NCBI GenBank assembly: GCA_002363385.1
Contig: DEVL01000006.1
Location: 186,001-250,000, forward strand
Direction: 5' to 3'
DNA length: 64,000 bases
DNA from: Stenotrophomonas maltophilia
GTDB taxonomy: Bacteria; Pseudomonadota; Gammaproteobacteria; Xanthomonadales; Xanthomonadaceae
Part shown: piece after piece, positions 1 to 7,463 of the stretch
Position numbering within the stretch: the stretch's first letter is position 1
Layout of the letters: each line of letters starts with the position of its first letter
Program-made: the position numbers and the translations under genes
The notes under the pieces: model-generated
Told to the model about the DNA's origin: nothing
What the model saw: the letters and a program-made list of their open reading frames with translations, nothing else
Database searches by the model: none

Positions 1-167
1 TCGGCGATCTTCTGCTCGAAGCCGGCGGCGGTGACGACCACCTTGTCCAGCGTGGTCGGGCCGGCGGCCTCACCGTTGGCGAAGGCCGGGCTGCTCAACG
101 CACCGAGCAGGGCGATGGACAGGGTGCAGCGGGACAGGGACGTGCGACGACGATGGCGCTGGGCCAT
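1..167 (-). CDS. TonB-dependent siderophore receptor, FepA-like, N-terminal fragment (cut by window edge)
   Basis: Only the first 55 codons are inside the window. They show an Arg-rich start, a hydrophobic signal segment (about residues 14-30, ending SSPAFA) and a TonB-box-like stretch TTLDKVVVTAAGFEQKIAD (residues 38-56), typical of outer-membrane catecholate/siderophore receptors that exchange energy with TonB. The ATG at 167 is preceded by GAGG. It lies 139 nt downstream of a small membrane-protein gene and in the same direction, below a Fur-like box near 0.83 kb, so iron-repressed co-expression is plausible. The FepA assignment rests on the N-terminus only; the ligand is unknown. Confidence 0.75.
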   Translation of the reverse strand, partial: MAQRHRRRTSLSRCTLSIALLGALSSPAFANGEAAGPTTLDKVVVTAAGFEQKIA

Positions 168-306
168 GGGGGTAACCTCGGAAAGGAGAAAACGGAGGCG
201 ACGTGGCAGGCCGCAGGGCGGCAGCACGCGCAGGCATCAGGAAGGCCCGGAACGGGCAGAACACACACGACCGGGGCAGGCGCGATGGCGCCGCCGGCGG
301 CCGGAC

Positions 307-744
307 TCAGCCCTGCGGTGGGGCCTGGCCGCGCTGGACGCGCAGGCCAGGTGCAGCAGGCAGCGGCGTGGCCGGCGCCGAATCAATGGCAGGCAGCACC
401 CGTGGCGGCTGTGCCACCAGCGTGGCCATCAGCGAATCCAGCGATTCCACGACCGGTGGCAGCGACGGCTGCGGCGGTGGCGTCGGGGCAGGGCGCGCGC
501 TGGCGACGCGGCGCGGCTTGGCCGGGGCGTCTTCCTGCACCGCGGTCTCACCGCCGCCGGCAGGATGCTCGTCCATCGGCATCTGCAGGACCATCACGGT
601 GCTGCCCGGGGCAACGCGCTCCAGTACCGGCAGGCCGGCCAGCAGCAGCGACAGCAGGGCCAGCCACGCCAGCACGGTCGACAACGCGTGCTGCTGCCCG
701 CGCATGGCGGGAGCAAAGCTGCGATGGCGGTGTGGATGGCGCAA
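307..744 (-). CDS. Small Ala/Pro-rich single-pass membrane protein upstream of receptor
   Basis: 145 residues, not recognised. The start is a TTG at 744 with AGGGG seven bases upstream; an ATG at 705 is the alternative but has no ribosome site. One hydrophobic segment (about residues 22-42) follows a basic, His-rich N-terminus, so the C-terminal part should face the periplasm. That part is rich in Pro and Ala (APTPPPQPSLPPV near residues 85-97). A putative sigma-70 promoter with a Fur-like box lies 55-100 bases upstream. The arrangement (small membrane protein, about 140 nt, TonB receptor) recurs at 4.75-5.14 kb before piuA. I infer an iron-regulated accessory role; no catalytic motif is visible. 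Confidence 0.55.
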   Translation of the reverse strand: MRHPHRHRSFAPAMRGQQHALSTVLAWLALLSLLLAGLPVLERVAPGSTVMVLQMPMDEHPAGGGETAVQEDAPAKPRRVASARPAPTPPPQPSLPPVVESLDSLMATLVAQPPRVLPAIDSAPATPLPAAPGLRVQRGQAPPQG

Positions 745-797
745 GACAAGCCCCTGTGGAAACGGCCAGTCGATCAGCCGACCGGCAACGCGGCGGG

Positions 798-827
798 ATT
801 GTAGGTGAGATTCGTTAGCGGACGCAA
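798..827 (-). promoter_or_regulatory. Putative sigma-70 promoter for the small membrane gene and FepA-like receptor
   Basis: On the minus strand, TTGCGT (822-827) and TACAAT (798-803) are separated by 18 bases. The -10 matches the consensus at five of six positions. The Fur-like box begins immediately upstream of the -35 element. Confidence 0.45.
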
Positions 828-847
828 ATGAGAATGATTAATGATTC
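826..847. promoter_or_regulatory. Fur-like box
   Basis: TGAGAATGATTAATG (829-843) matches the 7-1-7 Fur consensus TGATAATnATTATCA at 10 of 14 informative positions, six of seven in the left half. It abuts the -35 element of a minus-strand promoter leading into the small membrane gene and FepA-like receptor. Iron repression is the inference. Confidence 0.5.
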
Positions 848-877
848 GAGGGGCTGCAGGTGCGGCAGCCGTTGCAA

Positions 878-1591
878 TCAGGCGACCAGCGCCCGGATTG
901 AGAGATGGGGCGAGTCCGCCAAGGTGGGGCGCAGCTGAGCCAGAAACGACGGACTGCCGTGTGCAAGTGCGCGACGCAGCCAGTGCGCTGCACCGTCGAT
1001 GTCGCCGGCGGCGAGCAGCAAGGAGGCATGGCTCGCCTGGCCGCGGAAGTCGCCGGCCTCGGCCGAACGCAGGTACCAGGCCGGTGCCGCTGCCGGATCG
1101 GCGTCGACCCCGATCCCGTCCTCCAGACAACGGCCGACCAGATTCATCGATTTGGCATGGCCAAGCCGTGCGGCGCGCAGGTACAGCGCGAACGCGGCCC
1201 GTTCGTCGCGGGCCACGCCTCGCCCGGTAGCCAGCAGGTTGGCCAGGTTATACAGCCCCCAGTCCAGCTCGGCATCGGCCGCCTTGCGGTACCAGACCGC
1301 CGCCAGCGCCGGGTTGATCGGGGTGCCGGTGCCGAGTTCGTGGCAGCGCCCGAGCATGTTCATCGCGATGGTCAGGCCACCGTTGGCGGCGCGCTCGAAC
1401 CAGAGCACGGCCGCGGCCGCATCAGACGCGATGCCGCGGCCTTCCATGCGGGCCTGGCCGAGCAGGAACTGGGCCTGTGGATCGCCGCGCTGGGCGGTGG
1501 TCTCCAGCGTGGCGAGTGCGGCGGCCGGAGCGTGCCGCAGCTGGTCGGCAAGTTTCGCCACGTCCAGTGCAGGGGAGGCGGCCTCAGACAT
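878..1591 (-). CDS. Sel1-repeat (TPR-like) protein of the piu operon
   Basis: 237 residues made of Sel1-like repeats, recognisable as recurring A..LG......G-(I/V)..D...A..W(Y/F)..AA..G units at about residues 37-70, 71-106, 107-142 and 143-178. There is no signal peptide, so it is probably a cytoplasmic protein-interaction scaffold. Its ATG overlaps the end of piuC by 8 nt, so it is the third gene of a piuA-piuC-sel1 operon. The same order (receptor, PiuC, Sel1 protein) is known from Pseudomonas iron-uptake loci (PA4514-PA4516). The exact molecular role is not established. Confidence 0.85.
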   Translation of the reverse strand: MSEAASPALDVAKLADQLRHAPAAALATLETTAQRGDPQAQFLLGQARMEGRGIASDAAAAVLWFERAANGGLTIAMNMLGRCHELGTGTPINPALAAVWYRKAADAELDWGLYNLANLLATGRGVARDERAAFALYLRAARLGHAKSMNLVGRCLEDGIGVDADPAAAPAWYLRSAEAGDFRGQASHASLLLAAGDIDGAAHWLRRALAHGSPSFLAQLRPTLADSPHLSIRALVA

Positions 1592-2273
1592 CGGCCCATT
1601 GCCGCAGCAGGTTGTGATACACGCCGGTGAGGTTCACCAGCGCAGGGTGTTCGGGGTGGTCATGGGTGAGCCGACGGATCGACACATCCAGATCCCACAT
1701 CAGGCGCCGCTGGCCGTCATCGCGCAGCATGCTCTGGATCCAGAAGAACGAGGCCAGCCGCGTGCCGGCGGTGACCGGGGTGACCTGGTGCAGGCTGGTA
1801 CCCGGGTACAGCACCAGGTGGCCGGCCGGCAGCTTGACCCGCTGGTTGCCGTAGGTGTCTTCGATCACCAGCTCGCCGCCCTCGTACTCGTCCGGATCGC
1901 TCAGGAACAACGTGGCCGAGAGGTCCGTGCGTACCGGTTGCGGTTGTCCCGGAACGGTGTAGTCGTAGCGCACTGCGTTGTCGACATGGAACCCGAAGGT
2001 CTGCCCCGGCTGATAGCAGTTGAACAGCGGCGGGAAGATGCGACGCGGCAATGCGGCCGAGAAGAAGCTGCTGTTGCGGCCCAGCGCATCCAGGATGGCC
2101 GAGCCGACCGCACGCGCGGCCGGATCGGACTCGGGCAACTGCAGATTGTGCTTGGCCTGCGCGGACTGGTAGCCCGCGGTCAGGCGGCCGTCGGTCCAGC
2201 CGGCCGTGGCCAGCTGCTGGCGGGCCTGGGTGACCTGCTCGGCGGTGAGGACGTCGGGAATGTGCAGCAGCAT
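1584..2273 (-). CDS. piuC: Fe(II)/2-oxoglutarate-dependent dioxygenase PiuC (PKHD-type hydroxylase)
   Basis: 229 residues from the ATG at 2273, which has GGAG upstream and gives the family N-terminus MLLHIPDVLT; an upstream in-frame start at 2297 would add eight residues and was not used. The jelly-roll iron site is visible as H96-x-D98 (FGFHVDNA) and H162 (GTSLHQ), with R172 as likely 2-oxoglutarate ligand. Family members (E. coli YbiX, Pseudomonas PiuC) accompany Fiu/PiuA receptors; their substrate is not firmly known. A 10-bp stem-loop separates it from piuA upstream, and it overlaps the Sel1 gene by 8 nt. Confidence 0.93.
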   Translation of the reverse strand: MLLHIPDVLTAEQVTQARQQLATAGWTDGRLTAGYQSAQAKHNLQLPESDPAARAVGSAILDALGRNSSFFSAALPRRIFPPLFNCYQPGQTFGFHVDNAVRYDYTVPGQPQPVRTDLSATLFLSDPDEYEGGELVIEDTYGNQRVKLPAGHLVLYPGTSLHQVTPVTAGTRLASFFWIQSMLRDDGQRRLMWDLDVSIRRLTHDHPEHPALVNLTGVYHNLLRQWADV

Positions 2274-2285
2274 GGTGGGCTCCAG

Positions 2286-2313
2286 CCCCTCCCGCACGAG
2301 CGCGCGGGAGGGG
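2286..2313 (-). other. Intercistronic stem-loop between piuA and piuC
   Basis: A perfect 10-bp stem (2286-2295 with 2304-2313) and an 8-base loop lie in the piuA-piuC gap, immediately before the piuC ribosome site. There is no T-run, so it is not a classical terminator. It could protect the 3' end of the receptor message or lower piuC expression; that is inference. Confidence 0.6.
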
Positions 2314-2322
2314 GCGTATCGC

Positions 2323-4608
2323 TTAGAACGTGAAATTGAACGCCAGCGTGGCCGAGCGGCCCGGCGCGATGGCGGCGTAGTGCGAAGCGTACGCCTTGGT
2401 GAAGTAGGTTTTGTTGGTCAGGTTCTGCACGTTCAACTGCAGGTTGTAGCGCTCGCTGAAGGCGTAGCCGACCATCGCATCCCAACGGGTGTAGGACGGC
2501 ACCCACTTGGTGTTGTTGACGTTGCCGTAGACCTTGTCCACATAGTTGGCACCGGCACCCAGGCTCAGGCCCGGCACGAACGAGGGCGCCCAGGTGGTCC
2601 ACAGGCTGGCGCTGTGCCTGGCGGTGTTGGGGAACGCGTTGCCGTTGAACGGCGAGGGCACGTAGACGCCGTTGACCAGTGCAAAGCCGTTGTCCTCGAC
2701 CACGGCATCCAGGTAGGTGTAACCACCGAAGACCTGCCAGCCCTCGACGATCGTGCCGCTGAAGCCCAGCTCGGCGCCCTTCACTTTCTTGGTGCCGGCG
2801 TTCTGCGTGGTGCCCGCATCGCTGGTCACGCGCGCGTTGCTCATTTCGGTCTGGAAGATCGCACCGGTCAGCGACAGGCGCGCATCGAACAGGTCCCACT
2901 TGCTACCCAGCTCAAGGTTGCGGCTGCGCTGCGGCTTGAGGTCCTGGATGGTGGCACTGATGCCGTCGGCGCCGTCGCCGCCGTCCACGCCGACCGGGGT
3001 CGAGGAGGTGCCCCACGAGAGGTAGATGCTGCCGTTTTCCACCGGCTTGAACACCAGGCCGGCCTGGCCGTTCCAGAACGAGGTGTCGTTGCGCAGATGC
3101 TGCACGTTCGCGGCGGCGGCCGGGTTGAACTGATGGGTGTTGTAGTCGTCGAAGCGCGCACCGAGGTTCAGCATCCACTGCTCGCTGAAGCTGATGGTGT
3201 CGAACACATAGGCCGACTTGGTGCGGGTGGTCTGGCGCACGTCGCGGGCCGGATCGCTGCGGGTGACGGTGTGCGTGGCCGACCACGGATCATTCGGGTT
3301 CGGGTTGGTCAGGTCGGTGCAGTTGTAGCCGGTCGCCGCACCGGTGGTCGGGCAGCTCTGGTTGCCGGTCAGCGGGTTGTTGGTGCCTGCGGTGCTCTGC
3401 CCATTGGGGCGACGCACCTCGGCGATCGCGTAGGTGCCGCGCACGGTCTTTTCGCTGCTGTATTCGACGCCGGCGTTGAAGCTGTGACGCAGCGGGCCGG
3501 TCTCCAGCTCACCGGTCAGGCTGGTCTGGTTGACGAAGCTGTCGGTCTGGGTGGCGCGTGCGTTGGTACGGCGCCAGACGGTGCCGAACAGGTTGGGGTT
3601 GCCCTTGCTGTCGTCCGGCTGGGTCCACAGGTAGTCGTTGCTGGTATCGCCGTAGCGGGTGATGTTGCGCAGGACGACCGCGCCGAAATCGTGCGACAGG
3701 TTCAAGGTGGTGATGTCCGCCTTGGTCTTCTGGAAGTCACGGTCGACCAGACCATAGAACGCATCGCGGTTGGTCACGATCGGGCTGCCGTCGCCGTTGA
3801 GGGCCACGTTCGGGCCGCTGGTGAACGGGTTGTTGTACGGGAAGCCGCCGGCATCGGGCAGGTCGTCGGTTTCCATGTGGTAGTGGCTGATCACCGCCTG
3901 GGTCGGGCCGTTCAGACCGAACGCCAGCGATGGCGCGATGCCCCAGCGGCTGCTGTTCACTTCATCGCGGCCGGCCACGTCGGCATCGTGCTTCATGATG
4001 TTCAAACGGGCAGCGATGCCGTCGCCGATCACCTGGTTGGCATCCAGCGTGCCGCGGCGATAGCTGTCGGTACCGGCGGCGAGGCTGCCGGACACGAAGT
4101 CCTCCAGCTTGGGCGTCTTGCTGACCAGGCTGATGGTGCCGCCGGCCGAGCCGCGGCCGGAGTAGGCCGAGCTCGGGCCCTTGACCACGTCGATCTGCTC
4201 GATCGCGAACACTTCGCGGGTCTGGCTGCCGGCATCGCGGATGCCATCCACATAGATGTCCGAGGCCGAATCGAAGCCGCGGATGAAGGGGCGGTCACCG
4301 GTCGGGTTGCCGCCTTCGCCCGCACCGAAGGTGATGCCCGGCACGGTGCGCAGTGCATCGAGCAGGGTGGTCGCGGCGGTCTGCTCGATCACCTGCTGGG
4401 AGATCACGCTGACCGACTTTGGGGTATCCAGCAGCGGTGCGGTGAACTTGGAGGACTGCGCGCGGACGCGCTCGCCGTGGACATCGACGCCGTCCAGTTC
4501 GGTGGCGCGCTGCGGATCGGCGGCAGCGTCGGTCTCGGCATGGGCGACGACGGGGGCGGCGATGGCCAGCAGCAGGGCGGACGACAACGGAGTCGGGCGG
4601 ACGGTCAT
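2323..4608 (-). CDS. piuA: TonB-dependent catecholate siderophore receptor, Fiu/PiuA type
   Basis: 761 residues, full length for a 22-strand outer-membrane siderophore receptor. It has a signal peptide (about 1-24, VVAHA), a TonB-box-like TELDGVDVHG (36-45), a plug domain (about 55-165) with the motif RPFIRGFDSASDIYVDGIRD and EQIDVVKGPSSAYSGRG, and a C-terminal beta barrel ending in AFNFTF with the terminal Phe expected for BAM assembly. The ATG at 4608 has AGGAA upstream. piuC and a Sel1 gene follow in the same operon, which supports the Fiu/PiuA class. Such receptors import ferric mono- and di-catechols and are known entry routes for catechol-siderophore cephalosporins; the native ligand here is unknown. 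Confidence 0.93.
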   Translation of the reverse strand: MTVRPTPLSSALLLAIAAPVVAHAETDAAADPQRATELDGVDVHGERVRAQSSKFTAPLLDTPKSVSVISQQVIEQTAATTLLDALRTVPGITFGAGEGGNPTGDRPFIRGFDSASDIYVDGIRDAGSQTREVFAIEQIDVVKGPSSAYSGRGSAGGTISLVSKTPKLEDFVSGSLAAGTDSYRRGTLDANQVIGDGIAARLNIMKHDADVAGRDEVNSSRWGIAPSLAFGLNGPTQAVISHYHMETDDLPDAGGFPYNNPFTSGPNVALNGDGSPIVTNRDAFYGLVDRDFQKTKADITTLNLSHDFGAVVLRNITRYGDTSNDYLWTQPDDSKGNPNLFGTVWRRTNARATQTDSFVNQTSLTGELETGPLRHSFNAGVEYSSEKTVRGTYAIAEVRRPNGQSTAGTNNPLTGNQSCPTTGAATGYNCTDLTNPNPNDPWSATHTVTRSDPARDVRQTTRTKSAYVFDTISFSEQWMLNLGARFDDYNTHQFNPAAAANVQHLRNDTSFWNGQAGLVFKPVENGSIYLSWGTSSTPVGVDGGDGADGISATIQDLKPQRSRNLELGSKWDLFDARLSLTGAIFQTEMSNARVTSDAGTTQNAGTKKVKGAELGFSGTIVEGWQVFGGYTYLDAVVEDNGFALVNGVYVPSPFNGNAFPNTARHSASLWTTWAPSFVPGLSLGAGANYVDKVYGNVNNTKWVPSYTRWDAMVGYAFSERYNLQLNVQNLTNKTYFTKAYASHYAAIAPGRSATLAFNFTF

Positions 4609-4753
4609 GGTGATTCCTGGGAAGACGAACGAAGGCCGGACGGCACACGGCGGTCACGGCGAAGGGAGGCAGGTGGGGAAAACGGACAGGCGGCCGACGG
4701 CGGCGCGGTGGCGCAGGCGTGGCGGGCATCGACGCGCAGCGTCGACGCCGGGA

Positions 4754-5143
4754 TCAGGCGTAGGGAGGGGCGTGGCCGGGATTGAGCCGCAGCGAGGGTT
4801 CCAGCCGCTGCCAACGCAGCGCGTCTGAGCGCCACAGTGGAACCACCGCGACCCAGGGGGCACGGCGCAGGCGAGGCAACACTGCCGTGTGGCTGGCCTC
4901 CGGGTCTGGGCCGGTCTCGGCTGTCAGGCTGGGCTCGGCGGCCGGCAGTTCCGGCACGGGCGTGGAAGGCGCAGAGGCCTGGCGCGCGCTGACTGCGTCC
5001 AACGAGGCAGGGGAACAACCCGCCGCCGGGTTGAAGGTGCTGCTACCTGTGGCGCCTGCGCTAAGCCAGCCGCATGCCAGCAGCACCACGCAGAACGTGG
5101 CCCACAAGGCGGCGATACCAAGGGCGGAGCGGTTGGCGGACAC
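4754..5143 (-). CDS. Small Ala/Pro-rich membrane protein upstream of piuA
   Basis: 129 residues, not recognised. The start is a GTG at 5143. A single hydrophobic segment (about residues 8-28, including a Cys) is followed by an Ala/Ser/Pro-rich stretch (SAPSTPVPELPAAEPS) and a Trp/Arg/Pro C-terminus. Topology and position resemble the 145-residue gene at 307-744: both precede a TonB receptor by about 140 nt. I see no clear sequence identity between the two, so the likeness may be only topological. Upstream, near 5.18-5.21 kb, there is at best half a Fur site (ATTACCA). Confidence 0.5.
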   Translation of the reverse strand: MSANRSALGIAALWATFCVVLLACGWLSAGATGSSTFNPAAGCSPASLDAVSARQASAPSTPVPELPAAEPSLTAETGPDPEASHTAVLPRLRRAPWVAVVPLWRSDALRWQRLEPSLRLNPGHAPPYA

Positions 5144-5232
5144 GGCTTACCGGGCAGAAGCGGCCAGCTGGCCGCAATGCCTATGGTAATAGGAACAATT
5201 CGCGTTTTCAAAACGCCGGCGTTCAGCCCGGA

Positions 5233-5565
5233 TCAGTCGCGGTCGTCGCGGGCCCAGACGGCGTCATGTTCCCGCTTGACCGGGAACTTCGCCACCGGCG
5301 AGTAAGCAGGGGCGCACAGCGCGGCGCCGTCGCGGATATCGAAGCGGGCCCCGTGCAGGACGCACTCGATGCTGGCCTCGGCGGTATCGAAGGTGCCCGA
5401 GGACAGGTCGAACTCATCGTGGGTGCACTGGTCCTCCAGCGCGTACAGCTCGCCGTCCAGGTTGAACACCACGATGGGCGTGCCGGTCACCTCATCGAAG
5501 GTGCTCTTCATCTCGCCCGGCAGCAGCTCGGCGCTGGCGCAGACGAAGGTCCAGGTCTCGCTCAC
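5233..5565 (-). CDS. Rieske [2Fe-2S] ferredoxin
   Basis: 110 residues with the Rieske ligands C47-x-H49 (QCTHDEF) and C68-x2-H71 (CVLHGARFD), the spacing of the small soluble Rieske ferredoxins of bacterial non-haem oxygenases and NirD-like proteins. No signal or membrane segment, so it is cytosolic. It begins with a GTG that overlaps the stop of the GNAT gene (GTGA), implying translational coupling. It follows the suf operon in the same direction but beyond a terminator, so it may be expressed separately. It is probably an electron carrier; the partner oxygenase is not in the window. Confidence 0.9.
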   Translation of the reverse strand: MSETWTFVCASAELLPGEMKSTFDEVTGTPIVVFNLDGELYALEDQCTHDEFDLSSGTFDTAEASIECVLHGARFDIRDGAALCAPAYSPVAKFPVKREHDAVWARDDRD

Positions 5566-6098
5566 GCCGGCACCGCCAGCGGCTTTTCCAGGATCTCAAA
5601 GCGCAGATCGTCGCGCTTGGGAATGCCGAAGCGTTCATCGCCATACGGGAACGGCTTCTTGATCCCGGTGCGTTGGTAGCCCCGGCGCTCGTAGAAGGCG
5701 ATCAGCTCCTCGCGGATGTCGATCACCGTCATCTGCATGACCGGCACGCCCCATTCGCGCGCGGCGTGGGCCTCCGCGGCCCGCATCACCTGCTTGCCGA
5801 TGCCGCCGCCCTGCTGGGCCGGATCCACCGAGAACATGCCGAAATAGCCCTTGCCCTGGTCATCGGCCACGTGCGCGCAGGCCAGCAGTTGGCCGTCGCG
5901 CTCGGCAAGCAGGATGGTGCTGCGCGGGCGCTCGATGTCGGCCTGCAGGCCCTGCGGGTCGATGCGGGCGCCATCCAGGATGTCGGCCTCGGTGGTCCAG
6001 CCGGCGCGGCTGGCGTCGCCCCGGTAGGCGGAGGTGACAAGGGTGACGAGGGCGGGGATGTCGGCCAGCGTGGCGGCGCGGTAGGTGAGGGTGCTCAT
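5562..6098 (-). CDS. GNAT-family N-acetyltransferase
   Basis: 178 residues with a GNAT fold: motif A is VDPAQQGGGIGKQVM (Q-x-x-G-x-G acetyl-CoA loop at about 95-101), and the C-terminal motif IAFYERRGYQRTG is the usual beta6-alpha4 region. The substrate cannot be deduced. The ATG at 6098 starts 52 bases below the suf terminator, so it probably has its own promoter. The 3' end overlaps the Rieske gene by 4 nt, making a two-gene operon. Confidence 0.88.
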   Translation of the reverse strand: MSTLTYRAATLADIPALVTLVTSAYRGDASRAGWTTEADILDGARIDPQGLQADIERPRSTILLAERDGQLLACAHVADDQGKGYFGMFSVDPAQQGGGIGKQVMRAAEAHAAREWGVPVMQMTVIDIREELIAFYERRGYQRTGIKKPFPYGDERFGIPKRDDLRFEILEKPLAVPA

Positions 6099-6149
6099 GG
6101 CGCCATTTTAGGCTGGCCGGGGCCGGTACGGAAACGACCGGCCCAGCAA

Positions 6150-6178
6150 CGAAAAACGCCGTGGCAGGCCACGGCGTT
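6150..6178 (-). terminator. Rho-independent terminator of the suf operon
   Basis: On the minus strand a 10-11 bp stem around AACGCCGTGGC is followed by TTTTT. It lies 29 bases beyond the stop codon of sufS and separates the suf operon from the GNAT/Rieske pair. Confidence 0.85.
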
Positions 6179-6206
6179 CCGGTGGGGCGCAGGCGGTGGG
6201 TCGGGA

Positions 6207-7463
6207 TCAGCCCAGCAGCTTGCGCACCTTGTTCAGCGCCACGATGAAGCGCTCGATCTCGTCATGCGTGTTGTAGAACGCCAGCGAGGCGCGGCAGGTG
6301 GCGGCGACGCCGTAGTACTGCAGCAGCGGGTGCGCGCAATGCTGGCCCGAGCGGACGGCGACCCCTTCCAGATCCAGCAGGGTGGCCAGGTCGTGCGAGT
6401 GCGCGCCTTCCACCAGGAAGGAGACCACCGCGGCCTTGTCCGGCGTGGTGCCGAAGATGCGCAGACCGTCGATCCTGTTCAGTTCCTCGGTGAAATGCGC
6501 CAGCAGTTCGCCTTCGCGGGCTTCCACATGCTCCAGGCCCAGCGACTCGAGGTAATCCACTGCCACGCCCAGGCCGATGAAGCCGGCGATGTTCGGGGTG
6601 CCGGCTTCGAACTTGTGCGGGGCGTCGTTGAACACGGTGCCGTCGAAGCTGACTTCCTTGATCATCTCGCCCCCGCCGAGGAACGGCGGCATGGCATCAA
6701 GGTGTTCGCGCCTGGCCCAGAGCGCACCGGTGCCGGTGGGGCCGCACATCTTGTGGCCGGTAATGGCATAGAAGTCGCAGCCGATCGCGGGAATATCGAT
6801 CCTGCGGTGCGGTGCGGCCTGCGAGCCGTCCACCACGGTGATGATGCCGCGCTTGCGGGCCTCGCGGCAGATCTCGCGGACCGGATTGACCGTGCCCAGC
6901 ACATTGGACACATGGGCCACGGCGAGCAGCTTGACCTCGGGGGTCATGGCCTTGCGCAGTGCATCCAGGTCCAGGGCGCCATCCGGGGTGATCTCGGCCA
7001 CGCGGATCGTCGCGCCGGTGCGCTGGGCGACCAGCTGCCACGGCACGATGTTGGCGTGGTGTTCCATGCGCGAGACCAGGATGACATCCCCGGCCTTCAG
7101 CCGCGGCAGTGCCCACGAATAGGCGACGAGGTTGATCGCGAAGGTGGTGCCGCTGCACAGCACCAGCTCGCTGGCGCGCACATTGAGGAAGCGTGCCAGC
7201 TTGCTGCGTGCGCCTTCGTAGGCATCGGTCGCCTCGGTGCCGAGCGCATGCACTGCACGGCTGACGTTGGCGTTGTAGCGGCGGTAGAACTCGTCCAGTG
7301 CGCCGATCACCTGCACCGGCTTCTGACCGGTGTTGGCGTTGTCGAAGTACACCAGCGGCTTGCCGTGCACTTCGCGCATCAACAGCGGGAAGTCCAGGCG
7401 CACGCGGTCCCAGTCGGGTGCGGCGCCGGTATCGGCGACCGGGCGCGGCGTGGACAGGTTCAT
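6207..7463 (-). CDS. sufS: Cysteine desulfurase SufS
   Basis: 418 residues, the normal length of group II cysteine desulfurases. It removes sulfur from L-cysteine as a persulfide for Fe-S cluster assembly. The PLP-binding lysine is K238 (ITGHKMCGP) and the persulfide cysteine is C376 in VRSGQHCAHP; SEMHxAN-type and FEAGTP motifs are also present. The ATG overlaps the end of sufD by 4 nt. No sufE or sufU is in the operon, so the sulfur-accepting partner must be encoded elsewhere. Confidence 0.97.
   Translation of the reverse strand: MNLSTPRPVADTGAAPDWDRVRLDFPLLMREVHGKPLVYFDNANTGQKPVQVIGALDEFYRRYNANVSRAVHALGTEATDAYEGARSKLARFLNVRASELVLCSGTTFAINLVAYSWALPRLKAGDVILVSRMEHHANIVPWQLVAQRTGATIRVAEITPDGALDLDALRKAMTPEVKLLAVAHVSNVLGTVNPVREICREARKRGIITVVDGSQAAPHRRIDIPAIGCDFYAITGHKMCGPTGTGALWARREHLDAMPPFLGGGEMIKEVSFDGTVFNDAPHKFEAGTPNIAGFIGLGVAVDYLESLGLEHVEAREGELLAHFTEELNRIDGLRIFGTTPDKAAVVSFLVEGAHSHDLATLLDLEGVAVRSGQHCAHPLLQYYGVAATCRASLAFYNTHDEIERFIVALNKVRKLLG

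Noticed and set aside
2206..4785. Long open frame antisense to piuA (859 codons)
   Set aside because: It is opposite a receptor gene with clear motifs and a ribosome site; its translation is low-complexity and matches no family. High GC keeps such frames open. The same holds for long antisense frames at 18535-20904 and 60196-62245.
5180..5215. Second Fur box upstream of the 129-residue gene
   Set aside because: Only one half-site (ATTACCA) matches; the left half has two of seven positions.
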